A stretch of DNA of 64,000 bases from Linanthus parryae. Its lineage: Eukaryota; Streptophyta; Magnoliopsida; Ericales; Polemoniaceae. The notes under the pieces are model-generated. The model saw nothing but the letters and a program-made list of their open reading frames with translations. It had not been told where the DNA came from and made no database searches. Below, in pieces: positions 45,151 to 57,322 of the stretch (position 1 is its first letter; every line of letters starts with the position of its first letter). The position numbers and the translations under genes are program-made. The DNA lies in assembly GCA_023055425.1 (NCBI GenBank), contig JALGPY010000003.1:65456991-65520990 (forward strand), read 5' to 3'.

Positions 45151-46659
45151 TGTGAAAGTGTGTAATGTAGACTAAATACAGGACCTAAATACTCTATAAG
45201 GGGGTGGGGGGGGGGGTTGAACAGAGTATGGATTTTTTTTTTGCAAAACTCAGATTTTAACTAATTGGCTTTGTATGAAACTCAAATCTCAAGGCCTTGA
45301 GATTTAGAAAACTGTCAGAAACTTCCAAAGGCAAAATAGAAAGCTTCAAGACCTTGAACTACTATCAGTTCTAAACAGCTTATAAACCCTAGTTTGATTT
45401 GAGTTTTGGGCAACAGAAAATAACAAAACTGTAAAGTAAAGAACACAAAGCAATTTTCAGAGTTCAGTCCCAATGGACCTAATCTCTGCCTGAGGGATCT
45501 AATCCCACCAGGATTGGGCAAACACTTCTTATTACTCACACAGAAACAGCCCTAGATCTTCAAGCCTAAGAGATTTCCCTTACACCTATACAGCTTGTGG
45601 TTCCAAACCTATCTAGTATCAGCTACTAGCTGTTGAGCTAACAAGAACCTCTTGTTGTTCACTTGAACAACCAACCACTAGCTTTAGTGAGGTTTTAGAT
45701 ATACAAAAGATAAGCAGATTATAAAACAGATGAAGAACACAGTAGAAGAATAAGCTTGTGAAGCCTGGATGCGTTCTTCTGGAAACTGGAATGATTGATC
45801 TTCTGGAATCTGGAATTGAAGCTTGAATGCCTGTGTGTTTGAATGAATGATCTCCCACGAATTTTTCACACTTCTCTCAGTATTCTGCAAGCCTCCTCCT
45901 TTTCAAAAATTCAAACCAGTCTCTTATGTACTCACTGCAACTGAATGAGAGATTTTAGGATCTCAATTCCTACAAATCCTCTTTCTGTTTTCAACTGCAA
46001 TTCAAACAGCTCTGAGTAGATATCCGTTGGAGTTTGTTGAGATTGTATTTGCACGTTTAACAAACCTGCAACAACATTAAAACATAGCAACAACAAAATC
46101 CAGAAATATAGCAGTACTAAGACTGTTTGGTTTTCCAGTTTCTGATGAAATCTGGTTAAAAGATTAGAACAATAATCTGATTAACTTCTGACACATATAA
46201 ATCATGATAAACCAGTTTAAGACTCTTAGAAGTCATTAAACAATCACAATAATAAAGATCAAAACCCTGCAAGAAAGAATCAAATTAGTTTTGTAAAACT
46301 ATCAGCAACTCAAGGCACATCTCAAGGCCTTGAAGCTCTGAACATGCTTCACAGTCTGTCAAAGTTAAGTCCAGAAATCTTTGATTCTCTCTAATCAGGA
46401 CATCTGAAATTGTGTTAGATATTTAGTCAATGTAAAACATAAGTATATGCAGCAAATCTCTGATATATAAAATTAGGTAGCCAATCTGCAACACAAGATT
46501 GTTAGAATATTCAGCACAATAAAACCAACTCTCAAGGCTTTGAAGCTCTGTCAGTATCTCAAGGCCTTGGAGTATCAGAAATGCTTTGGCTATGTCTTTC
46601 TCTTTCATTACTCGAAAAAATTACTTCTCAAAACACATTCAAGGGTCTTTAAGTCAACA
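45151..46659 (-). repeat. SIRE-type 3' LTR
   Basis: About 1.5 kb, matching 61549-62977 plus 53011-53080. It holds five or six copies of the TCAAGGCCTTGA-type palindrome, including the 16-bp perfect TCTCAAGGCCTTGAGA at 45287-45302. A G-run lies at about 45201-45216. Confidence 0.85.
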
Positions 46660-46673
46660 ATCTCCCCCTTGAT
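46660..46673 (-). other. Polypurine tract of the SIRE-type element
   Basis: AAGGGGGAGAT on the minus strand, directly before the LTR start TGTTGACTT. Confidence 0.85.
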
Positions 46674-47454
46674 GAAAGTCAAAACCCATAATCTTGTGTA
46701 GATATTCCTGCAACTCCTTGTAGAAATGCCCAAGACTTTGGCAAAAGTCCTATGATCTAGCCTCAAGTTTATCCCAACCACTTTGTAAGTCAATACCATC
46801 TTATCATCTCCTTCATGAACCAGATTCAGATAAAATAATCTAGTTAACCTAGGGTAAGATTTTGAACTAGGATTTTAACACCTTCCAAACTGCAGTTTCT
46901 CTTAACTTTCTCATACAATCAATATCCAGTATATCCAATAACTCCTCAGAAACCATACTACAGAAAGCAACCTTAGAAGAAGCATAACCATGCATCCACA
47001 CATTCCTAACTTCAAAACTAACAAACCAATCTGAAGGAAGTACATTCTTACCTTGGTAACCCTTTTTGGGTGCAGCAGAAACCTTCTTAACCCTTTTTTT
47101 CTTCTCAGTGGGTTTGATCTTCTCTTGTTCTCCTTCAGTTGACTTCTTCTTGCTTTCTTGAGCAGATTTCCCCTTTTATTCTTCTCCAGCCTTTTTCTTC
47201 TCTCCCCCTTTCTTCTTGTCTGACCTAGGTTGATCACCACCTTGAGTCTCTGTCTCTTTCTGTGGATCAATGCTTGAGCCTTCATCTCCCTTTTCTGTTC
47301 TGGTCTTCTTTGCAGGAGGAGTGTCCTCATGCAAACTCTGAGTATTTTCTGAATCCGAATCATAAATCACAATCTTCTCCTTCTTATTTGCCCTCTTCTT
47401 GGATCTGCCAGAAGGCCTCCCCTGCTGTTGAATTCTGGCTGATTTGCGCTCCAT
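46674..47454 (-). pseudogene. Third ORF of the SIRE-type element, decayed
   Basis: Starts at 47454 (MERKSARIQQQGRPSGRSKK), highly basic with a Ser/Asp patch (IYDSDSENTQ). An in-frame TAA at 47176 interrupts it, and a frameshift near 46870 separates it from a last block containing RLTRLFYLNL and VVGINLRLDHRTFAKVLGI. That pattern resembles the protein domain often labelled 'putative plant transposon protein' in plant genomes. SIRE/Maximus elements commonly carry an extra ORF here, sometimes called envelope-like, but no signal peptide or membrane segment is visible. Its role is unknown. Confidence 0.5.
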
Positions 47455-47904
47455 TGTGGGTTTAGGGTTTCGAGAAGAGAATGAGATTGAGAGAAATTGA
47501 GAGAGATTAGAGAGTCGTAAAGAATTGAGAGAGAATGAAGAAGAATAAGCCCTAACTTTCAGCTTAAGTAGGTTGAAAAGGATGAGTCATAAAAGGACTC
47601 TACTAAAATCAACATGCAAAAAGGATCTTGAAAAATATTTTTGGATGTTTTAGAAAATTCTCTGAGTAATTCAAATATTATACAGTTATCTAAAAATATA
47701 AGATATAATATTTGATGATCCAATTTTAAAAAAATAAATAAATACAGATGTTTCAAGACCTGGAGAACAATCTCTAGGCCTTGAGATTTTCTGCAGTTTG
47801 AGAAACTTCAAAGCTTTGAGCTATACTTTCAAGACTTTGGAAAGTATAATCTCAAAGGCTTTGATATTTCAACACATAAACACATGTAAGTACCAATATT
47901 TCCC
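47455..47904 (-). other. Spacer between RNase H and third ORF of the SIRE-type element
   Basis: A/T-rich, non-coding by eye. It contains four or five degenerate copies of the palindromic motif between 47755 and 47870. Confidence 0.6.
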
Positions 47905-48498
47905 CTAAACCAATGCATCCTTGTTTAACATCCCCAATTCAAGCCTTAGGGATGAAAACCTATCATCTGGAAAAAGTTTAGTGAAAATATCAGCAATCTG
48001 CATTGAAGTAGAAATAAAAGATAAAACAACATCACCTTGTTCTGCATGATCTCCAAGGAAGTGATGTCTCACATCTATGTGCTTTATTCTTGAGTGTTGG
48101 ACTTGATTCTTAGATATTGAGATAGCACTTGTATTGTCACAATGAATAGGCACATTTCTAAAATTATATCCAAGATCTCTATGTTGCTGAGCAATCCATA
48201 ACACTTGTGAACAGCAAGCTCCAGCTACAATGTATTCAGCTTCTGCAGTTGATAATGCTACATAATTTTGCTTTTTAGAGTGCCAACTGATCAATGAAGA
48301 TCCAAGAAACTGACAACATCCAGAAGTACTTTTCCTGTCTGTATCTGAATAGCCACTCAACATAAAATCAGATCTCCTTGGATACCAAAGCCCCAAGTCT
48401 CTGGTTCCATTCAAATATCTAACAATTCTCTTGACTGCAGTTAAATGACTTTCCTTAGGATCTTCTTGAAATCTAGCACACATACAGACACTGAACAT
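47905..48498 (-). pseudogene. SIRE-type RNase H segment
   Basis: 198 codons with the Copia RNase H pattern: VKRIVRYLNGTRDLGLWY, GYSDTDRKSTSGCCQFLG, STAEAEYIVAG and ADIFTK near the end. The catalytic Asp of the SD(A/T)D motif is present. It is separated from RT by an in-frame TAA (about 48600) and a one-base frameshift near 48510. Confidence 0.88.
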
Positions 48499-48602
48499 AA
48501 TATCAAGTCTGCTAACAGTAAATACAAAAGTGATCCAATCATACCTCTGTATTTCTTTTGATTCACACTCTTACCATTTGAATCCTTGTCCAATGAGAGT
48601 GA

Positions 48603-51017
48603 TTAACTCATAGGGGTTTTAAGCACCTTGGACTGTGACATATTGTACTTTTTCAATAAGTCCTTGGTATACTTTCCTTGATGTACAAAAATTCTTTTCT
48701 TCATTTGTAAGATATGAAGTCCAAGAAAGAAATTCAGTTCTCCCATTAAGCTCATCTCAAACTCCCTGCACATCAGACTAGAGAACTCTTTTGAAAGAGC
48801 ATCATTAGTAGCACCAAATAGAATATCATCCACATAGATCTGAACTACTAACAAATCACTTTGATGATGTTTAATGAAAAGAGTTTTATCAACTAGACCT
48901 CTCTTGAAATTGTTGTCAAGTAAAATTTTTAAAAGTCTATCATACCAAGCCCTTGGAGCTTGTTTTAACCCATAAAGAGATTTGTCTAGTTTGTAAACAT
49001 GATCCGGAAAGTTTTCATCTTCAAAACTAGAAGGTTGTGCTACAAAAACATCTTCTTGTAAATAACCATTCAGAAAAGCACATTTGACATCCATTTGATA
49101 AAGCTTTATGTGATTGTGAGATGCAAATGCAAGAAGTATTATGATAGCTTCTAACCTGGAAACAGGAGCAAAAGTCTCCTCATAATTTATACCTTCTTCC
49201 TGATTATATCCCTGTGCCACCAGTCTGGCTTTGTTCCTTACTACTTTGCCATTCTCATCAAGCTTATTTATGAACACCCATATGGTTCCAATAATTGATT
49301 TCTCTTTAGGTCTGGGAACCAGATTCAATACCTTGTTTCTTTCAAATTCATTCAGCTTACTCTGCATAGCAATGATCCAGTCTGCATCTTCTAGTGCTTC
49401 CTTGGTATTTTTAGGCTCAATCAAAGATACAAATGCACTAAAAGCACACAAGTTCTTCAAATGTCCTCTTGTCTGAGTTCCAGTTGATGGATTAGATATA
49501 ATATTGTCAGCTGAATGATCTGCAAGGTACTTAAACTTCTTTCTTGGTATCCAGGAATATTCTCCTTCAAGGCTTTGAGTTCTTGAAATAGTAGAGGGAG
49601 CATCATAGAACATTTCAGCTTCTGTCTCAAGGCTTTGAGATTTTGGTTCTGCAGGAGGTTCAAGGCCTTGAGATTCTGCTGATTGATTCTGCACATTAGT
49701 TTTACCTTTGTCCTCTTTCACAGCATCATCATCAAACTCATGCTTGTTCAAATCTAGATCTGCAAAACTTTCACTCAGAGAATCCTTAGTACTTTCATCA
49801 AAAATCACATGAATGCTCTCTTCCACAATCTTGGTTTTTCTATTGTAAACTCTATAAGCTTTGCTAGTTTGAGAATATCCAAGAAATACACCTTCATCAC
49901 TTCTAGCATCAAATTTACCAAGATTGTCTCTACCATTATTATGCACAAAACAGATACAACCAAAAGGTTTGAAATAAGAAACACTAGGCTTCCTACCTTT
50001 AAACAGTTCATAAGGGGTCTTTCTCAAAATAGGACTAATCAAGCATCTATTCAGCACATAATTGGCAGTATTAACAGCTTCTGCCCACAAGAACTTTGGC
50101 AAATTACTTTCGAGAAGCATGGTTCTAGACATATCCTCAAGTGTCCTATTTTTCCTTTCAACTACTCCATTTTGCTGTGGAGTTCTAGGTGCAGAAAAGT
50201 TGTGTGATATGCCATGCTTTGCACAAAACAAATCAAAGTCAAGTTGATCAAATTCCCCAACATGATCACTTCTAATAGATGCAACAGGTAAATTTTTCAA
50301 AGTTTGAAGCTCTTTGAACAATCTAGAAAATTCAGACAAGGCTTCAGTTTTGTCTCTAATAAACATCACCCAAGTAAATCTAGAATAATCATCTACTATA
50401 ACAAGCATATACCTCTTACCTTTTGGGGTCTGAACTCTCATAGGACCACACAAGTCCATATGCAACTGTTCTAAGGGTCTAGAAGTACTTACAAAGTTCT
50501 TTGGCTTGAATGAGCTTCTGGTTTGCTTACCTTGTACACATGCCTTGCAAACCTCATCATCTGAAAATTTCTGTGATGGCAAACCTCTTACAAGATCCTT
50601 TGAGATGAGTTTATTCAAGGTGTGTATGCTAATATGCCCAAACTTTCTGTGCCAAAGCTTTGAATCTTCCTTCAAGGCCTTGAGGCATTTTAACTTGTCA
50701 CCTGCAACATTGTTAGTAGTCATATCATATAGATTATATGATCTAGGAGCAGTGAGTATGCAATCACCATATTTCTCATCTTGCACCACACATTTCTCCT
50801 TGTCAAATATTGCTTTATAACCTTTATCACATAACTGAGAGATACTAAGCAGATTATACTTAAGTCCATCAACCAGATAAACATCTGAGATAGAGTTAGT
50901 AGAACCATTACCAATACTACCTATACCAATAATATTGCATTTTTCTTTGTCTCCAAGTGTGATTGTTCCTCCAGATTTTTCTGTAAGCTCAGTAAAGAGA
51001 GATTTCTTTCCACTCAT
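48603..51017 (-). CDS. SIRE-type pol: GAG-pre-integrase, integrase and RT (single long open frame)
   Basis: 804 codons. In order: GAG-pre-integrase zinc region (LWHRKFGHISIHTL...CKACVQGKQ, about 120-165), integrase core (MDLCGPM, VDDYSRF, TPQQNGVVERKN), a linker rich in SLE repeats (about 440-490), and RT (GYNQEEGINYEETFAPV, MDVKCAFLNG, YVDDILFG). The protease lies upstream out of frame: at about 51030 the catalytic DSG stretch has lost one base, so the first Met here is a decay-created start. The open length indicates relatively recent activity, but the element as a whole is broken. Confidence 0.88.
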   Translation of the reverse strand: MSGKKSLFTELTEKSGGTITLGDKEKCNIIGIGSIGNGSTNSISDVYLVDGLKYNLLSISQLCDKGYKAIFDKEKCVVQDEKYGDCILTAPRSYNLYDMTTNNVAGDKLKCLKALKEDSKLWHRKFGHISIHTLNKLISKDLVRGLPSQKFSDDEVCKACVQGKQTRSSFKPKNFVSTSRPLEQLHMDLCGPMRVQTPKGKRYMLVIVDDYSRFTWVMFIRDKTEALSEFSRLFKELQTLKNLPVASIRSDHVGEFDQLDFDLFCAKHGISHNFSAPRTPQQNGVVERKNRTLEDMSRTMLLESNLPKFLWAEAVNTANYVLNRCLISPILRKTPYELFKGRKPSVSYFKPFGCICFVHNNGRDNLGKFDARSDEGVFLGYSQTSKAYRVYNRKTKIVEESIHVIFDESTKDSLSESFADLDLNKHEFDDDAVKEDKGKTNVQNQSAESQGLEPPAEPKSQSLETEAEMFYDAPSTISRTQSLEGEYSWIPRKKFKYLADHSADNIISNPSTGTQTRGHLKNLCAFSAFVSLIEPKNTKEALEDADWIIAMQSKLNEFERNKVLNLVPRPKEKSIIGTIWVFINKLDENGKVVRNKARLVAQGYNQEEGINYEETFAPVSRLEAIIILLAFASHNHIKLYQMDVKCAFLNGYLQEDVFVAQPSSFEDENFPDHVYKLDKSLYGLKQAPRAWYDRLLKILLDNNFKRGLVDKTLFIKHHQSDLLVVQIYVDDILFGATNDALSKEFSSLMCREFEMSLMGELNFFLGLHILQMKKRIFVHQGKYTKDLLKKYNMSQSKVLKTPMS

Positions 51018-52998
51018 ATGTCTGGAACATCACTGTCTAATATCCATTTCTGATCTTTCAAGGCCTTGGTGACATCCTGCAAAAGTAAATCATTGCCTCA
51101 ACAGGCTGTTAGACCAAGTGCAGAACTTTGAGTCATACTCAGAATCAGCCATGTTTGGTGGTCTAAATCCTTTTGGAACCCAAATCTTCCTAACCTGTCC
51201 CTTAAGCTGATAAGGATAAGTATTCCTCATAATGTGAGGTTCTGATCTTCTGAAGGGACAAGTTAATCTGACATGACCAATTTTTTCACAGTAATGACAT
51301 TTTGGAGAATGTCTGCAACCAGATTTGACAAAAGTAGTTTGGCTTTTCTTTGGAAAATTTGGATTATAGCCAATCCCACTTTTATGCATTGATTTCAGAC
51401 TTCCTCCAAGAATGAGATTTAGATTATGTTCTGAGCCTGTAAAACTAGCTATGACCTTCTTAGACTCTTGAAGTTTCTCAGTCACAGAACAAATTTGTTG
51501 TTCTAAATCCTCAGAATGAGTCTTTAGATCAGCATATCTTTTTGTCAAAAGAGTGTTTTGGTCAAAAATCTCTTTTATCTGTGCCTTCAAGGCTTTGAAC
51601 CTCCTGTCCAAGGCCTTGAAGTCCTTTTCAATTTTGTCTTAGAAACTTCAACAATTTTGTTGGTAAAAACTAGGTCCAGGTTTTCTTTTACCTGCTCATG
51701 AATCTTAATCTTTAAAGCAGAAATCTCATTTCTATAAATTTCCTCATTTAAAAACATACTCTTGAGAATTTCAGAAAGTACAACAGAAGGACTGGCAAGA
51801 AGATTTTTTACCATTTCTTCAATATTTCTGTCTGATGATTTTTCTTCATCATGCTTGGTCATGAAAGCACAAGTATGCTTGATCTTCCTCTATGTCTGAG
51901 TCACTTGATGAATCAGAATCACTCCAGGAAGCCATCATGGCTTTCTTTCTTCTGTTGTCAATATCTTTCTTCTGAAAGTTCCTGTTCTTCTTCTTATGTG
52001 GACAGTCCCTTACTAAATGATCTGCATCACCACACTCAAAACAATTCATTACTTTAGTTTTATGTGACTGTGATGAAGATTTACCTTTGTAGTCCTTGCT
52101 GCCTAAAGGTCTTGATCTCTCTCTGTTGTAGTCCCTGTTATCAGAGTTTCTTTTCTTCTTGAGAATCCTGGCCTAGGCCTTGGAGATCAATGCTAAAGCC
52201 TCTTCATCATCATGCTCATCTTCAGTCTCAAGGCTTTGAGACTTTTCACTGTCTTTGGCCTTAAGTGCTAATTTCTTGATGTTTTCACTCAAATCACCTT
52301 CTACATCCTTCATTGACATTTCATGAGTGAGCAGCTTTCCTTGTAGATCATCTAGATGAAGAAGACTTAAATCCTGAGCTTCCTCAATGGCTGTTATCTT
52401 TGGCACCCACTTGGCTTTTGGCAAGCTTCTCAGAATTTTCCTGACCTTTTTCATTTGAGAACTTCTTTCCCACTGAATTCAGATTATTAACCACATTAGT
52501 GAATCTTTTGAACATCTCCTCAATGGTCTCATCTGAGTTCATTTTGAACAACTCATATTGCCTCAGAAGTATGTTGATTTTGGTCTGCTTAACCTGGCTT
52601 GTTCCTTCATATGTCACAACCAGTTTGTCCCATACTTCTTTGGCACTCTTGCAATTGGACACTCTGTTGAACTCATCTGCATTAAGAGCACAGTATAACA
52701 GATTCATAGCCTTGTAATTTTTTGATACCTTTTCCAGTTCAGTAACTGAGAGGTTTTCCTCAGACTTGATACATCTGACTCCATCAATAGTAGTGTAGTA
52801 CTCATGAAGACCATTCTGAACTATTGACCACAGTTCAATGTTTTGATCTATGATGAACATCTTCATCAATGCCTTCCAGTGCATGAAATTATCACCACAG
52901 AACAATGGAGGTCTGTTGGCTGCCCTTCCTTGTGAGAATCCACCATCTCCTACATTACTCATAGTCACAAGATTGTTAGATCTATATCAGTGACTCAA
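51018..52998 (-). pseudogene. SIRE-type gag and protease start, frameshifted
   Basis: The minus-strand start at 52968 (MTMSNVGDGGFSQ) leads a UBN2-type Copia Gag (WDKLVVTYEGT, YELFKMNSDETIEEM). The frame shifts near 52390-52450, then again near 51850 and 51600. Two zinc knuckles are visible: CFECGDADHLVRDC (about 52040) and CHYCEKIGHVRLTC (about 51290). A coiled-coil-like stretch lies between them. Four palindrome-derived peptides (SQSLE, FKALK types) occur in this part. Confidence 0.85.
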
Positions 52999-53010
52999 GC
53001 TCTAATACCA
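52999..53010 (-). other. Primer-binding site (initiator tRNA-Met type) of the SIRE-type element
   Basis: TGGTATTAGAGC on the minus strand, one base from the usual Copia site TGGTATCAGAGC, next to the 5' LTR. Confidence 0.8.
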
Positions 53011-53080
53011 ATTTAAAGTGTTTAATGTAGACTAAATACATGATCTAAATACTCTGGAAGGGGGGGGGGTGTGAATAGAG
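53011..53080 (-). repeat. SIRE-type 5' LTR, short part before the nested insertion
   Basis: Aligns with 45151-45220, including the G-run (53060-53069). The Angela element entered after TAGAG (53076-53080), and the LTR resumes at 61544-61548 with the same five bases. Confidence 0.85.
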
Positions 53081-54511
53081 TGTTGGAATAGATGCCCTAG
53101 AGGCAATCTAGTTTGGTATGAATTATTTGTGGCTAGAAATTCATTTATTATTTATTGGATATTTAATATAATGAAGTCCTTAGATTTACAATTGTGTTGT
53201 TTATCTTAAATATCCCTAGTCAAGTATAATGATTAATGGGACAATCATCTATAGACTAGTATGGGGTTGGATTGATATGGAGATATCACGATCCAACACG
53301 TAGGTGTGCATTATGGAATGTTGCACTGGATTGACCCATCTCCGAGAAGGCTACATACACGTTATGATGAGTCACAAGCGCTTCTCGCGGTGAAATGGTA
53401 TTGTCATCCTTAGACTTGAAGTCACTAGATATTCTAGTTGTGGATTATTGTGATTTTGGTAGCGTTAAACGCTACACCGTAACTGGGTAGTTATAAAGGC
53501 GTGTACTGGATACAATAAGAAGCAAGCTTAGAGATCGTAGTTGACGTAGATATAATTTGTCCCTCCCACATAACGGGAGCAAATATCCTAGGCCACTCGA
53601 GGGATAGTGCTTATAGAATGTCTGGCCAGACTCAAATAAATCAATATGGGATATTGATGTTATTTGCACGAATAAGGCTATTCCCATGGATCGAGAAACT
53701 ATGGATTGGATATACGAGTACGACTTGTATGTCTCGTGTCCAATCCGGATATAGAGACAAAGGGATGAGACAATTACTTGTACAAAGGTTGTCAAGATGA
53801 CTATTCTATTAGTTGGCTAGAATGGATGTTTTGCTAGAGACCGCTCCATATTAGCAAATAGTTGCCACCAACTAGATAGAACCTATGGGGTCACACGCTT
53901 TATAGAGTTGAACTAGATTTGGGAATTAATTAATTGGATTAATTAATTAGAAGGATCACTTTGCAAAACCTTGCAAACTTAGTAGGGACTAATTTGCAAG
54001 GAAGGGACTAAAATGAATTCTAGTAGGACTAGAATAAGTCCTTTAGGTAGTTGGCAAGGAGTTGTTGGACTATATAAAGGACCTTCCTTCCTTCCTTCCC
54101 ACATAACTTATGCTCATTATTGAACATAACAAAGAGTGGGAGAGAACAAAAGGAGAGAGAGAGCAAGCAACAAAGGGACCCGACCGCCCCTTTGCCGCCG
54201 CCCGTCCCCGTCGGCCACAAGGAGGCCGAGACCCTCCTTTTGGGTCTCGTTTTGCGTGATTCTTCTTTCTCTTCCTCTTCCGGGCTAGCACCAAGGACTT
54301 GGGAGATTGTAGGATCAACTCTAGGCGTGGATCAACCGTAGAGAACATGACACAATTCGCGTTTGAAGTCATCAAAGGAGAACCCTAAGGTGTGTTATGA
54401 TTTCTTACCCTTACCATCGTTATGTCTCTTGACTTGTGATCCTTGGAGGGTTTTGCATGATTTTATGATTGTTTGTGTTTCCGTTGCGCATCCATGAATC
54501 AAAACTCTACG
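53081..54511 (+). repeat. Angela 5' LTR
   Basis: 1,431 bp with TATA box TATATAAAG at 54071. CTTCCTTCC repeats lie just after it. The last base of the terminal CTACA is G here. Frames inside it are not genes. Confidence 0.93.
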
Positions 54512-54521
54512 TATCAGAGCC
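54511..54521 (+). other. Primer-binding site (initiator tRNA-Met type) of Angela
   Basis: GTATCAGAGCC, the core of the usual plant Copia primer site, at the 5' LTR border. Confidence 0.8.
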
Positions 54522-56143
54522 ACATGTCGTAGAGCATAAACATGGTTTATGTGTTACGTTTTAGTTGTTTTACACCTTAATTTGATTGTTCATCGCGTAA
54601 AACAAGACAAATCAAGCATAGGATGCAATTTGTCAATAATTAATCATAACAAGATCCAATTTTTGCATTGGATGCATGAATTGGTGAGTTTGAGAAATTT
54701 TAGGATCTTAGATCTAGGGTTTGGGCATCCTTGGGAAAGAAGGAGTTCTCCCAAAACAAGGAAACAACCAAACTTGGGCACCAGCCCCCCTAGGGACCGC
54801 CCCCCTTGCTTGCCGCCCAAGCTTGGCCGCCCTAGGGGTCGGGCGGCCCTAACCAGCGGGCCTAGGCTTGTGGGTTTTGGGCCGGGCCGGCCCTAGGGCC
54901 TTGTGGTTCATCTTGTTGGGCCCGGGCAATTTGATTGTTGGGCCCATGGACCGTTTTAACCCTAGAAATCCTAAAATCAATTAAAATTGACCAAGCGCGT
55001 TAAAATTGGATTTTAAGTGTTTATGTGCGAATCGCATGGTGATTGGATATGGCCTTAGGATGTGGTTTGATGTGGATGTTTAATTTTGTGGTTTGTTTTT
55101 TTTACGGCCTGTGAGCTGATCAATTAATTGTAATAATTAATTAGGGTTTTATGGCCTGCGTGCCATTTTTTTTCTCAACTTGTGAGATTTATTTTATTTA
55201 TTATAGAAGTTAGCTAGTGCTAGATAAAGTAGATTGTTAGCCAAGATTGAAGAAAAAAAGCCCGAAACCAAAGAAGCCACAAAAGATGGAGCATGGAGCA
55301 TTCCACATGACTACGAAGGATGGACCAAAAGATCAAGACGCATGGAGATGTGTTTGTTTTAGGGTTCATAGATAATTCCATTGGCTTGGAATTATCTTAG
55401 TCTAGAAAAGGCCATATCCACATCACGTTTAATTTCTGTTTTGTGGTTGTTTATTTTATTGTCTTATAATTGTGTGGTTGGTGTATGGATGATGCATGCA
55501 ATTAGGATAATAAGATAATTAGACAACCCGGATCTATTATTTGGAGTTGTGCCCAAACTCAAATAGATAGATTAGTTGATAATGATCAACAAAACAATTA
55601 AAATTGAATTTAAAATCCCTCAAAATTCAAATATTGTGTTCTTGCCTTCTCGTTATTTAAACACTCATTATCATCATTATTTATCAAGTTCGTGCGTGCC
55701 AAAGCATGGCGACTTGGTTCATCATGATGGAATGCGATGGAACGTAACAATGTGCAATTGTTTAGATAAGAGGTTGAACACAACTAGGCTATTAATTTGA
55801 TTAAGAAACCTAGAGGCAATCAATTGGGATTATCCATATGGATGGATAAATAAGGAGTTATTTGCCCAATTGAACCAAGAGTTGCATATGGGATGCAATT
55901 GGAATCGTTCCTACCTAAAGTAGCTAAATTATGGGTGACTTGCCAAAGCAAGCTCATAAGGAGGTGAAACGTGGATCTTGGCCCACTAGAAAATATAAAG
56001 ATATTTTCCGCATTAATATCTTGAGGGTTATTAATCCGTAGAAAAATAGTGGGAGCTATATTTGATAAACTAGCCATTATTGAATATAGTCAAAAATTCA
56101 CAAATACTAAAACCTGCGTATTTTCCTTTTTGTAGAATTCCAA
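54522..56143 (+). other. Angela untranslated leader
   Basis: About 1.6 kb without a supportable ORF, as in the BARE/Angela lineage. It has a G/C-rich stretch at 54780-54900. It matches, in reverse, the sequence at 62983-64000. Confidence 0.8.
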
Positions 56144-57322
56144 ATGGCAAACAACTCATCGAGTTCACAACATTCCCTACGATCTGTCCTTGAGAAGGAC
56201 AAGATCTCTGGAACCAAATTTCTTGATTGGTACAGAAACTTGAGAATTGTTCTCAAGCAAGAGAAGAAACTGTACGCAATAGAGGAGCTTGTTCCAGAAG
56301 GTCCAGAGAACCAAACACCTGCTTCCCTAAAGGCGTATCAAAAGCGTGTGGATGACGCTAATGATGCAGCCTGCCTTATGCTTTGCACCATGACTTCTGA
56401 GCTTCAGAAGAAACACGAAAACATGAATGCTGTCGATATGATCGAACATCTAAAGCAGCTCTTCCAAGAGCAGGCGAGGGTAGAGAGGTATGATGTCTCT
56501 AAGGCACTGTTCAAGTGTCATCTAGCAGAAGGGAACCCGGTGGGACCCCATGTACTCCGTATGATCGGATACTTGGAGAATCTCGCCCGGCTAGGGTTCC
56601 CGGTCGGCCAAGAGTTGGCAACCGATCTCGTGTTGCAATCGTTGCCCGAGAGTTATGGACAGTTCATCATGAACTATAACATGAAAGAGATCGTTAAACC
56701 ACTGCCAGATTTACTCAATATGTTGAGGATGGCTGAACAGAGCATCAACAAGGGTAAGGGCAAGGCCATAATGATGGTACAGAAAGGAAAGGGCAAAAGG
56801 TTTGCCTCTTCCTCCAAGGGCAAAGGCAAGTCAGTTGCCAAGTCCAAGGAACCTGCCCTTAAGCCTGTTGGTGGTATTGCCAAAGGTGTGGCTAAAGGTG
56901 AGTGTCACTACTGCAGTCAGCCTGGACACTGGAGGAGGAACTGCCCAAAATATCTGGAGGACAAGAGGCTTGGAATAGTGATTCCACCACCACCAGGTAT
57001 TTTTATTGTAGATGTCAATTTAACTTTCTCTACATCATGGGTATTAGATACTGGATGTGGATCTCATATTTGTCGAAATATGCAGGATCTAAAGAGAAGT
57101 AGAAGATTGGCTAAAGGGGAGGTAGATCTGCGCGTTGGGAATGGAGCAAAGGTTGATGCGTTGGCCATAGGCGTGTGCGAGCTATCTCTGCCTTCAGGAT
57201 TAGTTTTAGAATTAAATAATTGCTATTTTGTGCCTGCTATGAGCAGAAACATTATTTCTATTTCTTGTTTGGACAAGGATGGTTTTATTATTTCAATAAA
57301 GAACAATTGTTGTTCCTTTTAA
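56144..57322 (+). CDS. Angela gag and protease
   Basis: 392 codons from MANNSSSSQHSLRSVLEK. A UBN2-type Gag covers about 1-200, a Lys/Gly-rich basic stretch lies at 205-245, the zinc knuckle CHYCSQPGHWRRNC starts at residue 254, and the protease active site DTG (VLDTGCGSH) is at residue 302. The frame ends at TAA (57320), but the same frame continues as integrase, so this is a nonsense change rather than the natural end. Gag itself could still be made from this frame. Confidence 0.92.
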   Translation: MANNSSSSQHSLRSVLEKDKISGTKFLDWYRNLRIVLKQEKKLYAIEELVPEGPENQTPASLKAYQKRVDDANDAACLMLCTMTSELQKKHENMNAVDMIEHLKQLFQEQARVERYDVSKALFKCHLAEGNPVGPHVLRMIGYLENLARLGFPVGQELATDLVLQSLPESYGQFIMNYNMKEIVKPLPDLLNMLRMAEQSINKGKGKAIMMVQKGKGKRFASSSKGKGKSVAKSKEPALKPVGGIAKGVAKGECHYCSQPGHWRRNCPKYLEDKRLGIVIPPPPGIFIVDVNLTFSTSWVLDTGCGSHICRNMQDLKRSRRLAKGEVDLRVGNGAKVDALAIGVCELSLPSGLVLELNNCYFVPAMSRNIISISCLDKDGFIISIKNNCCSF

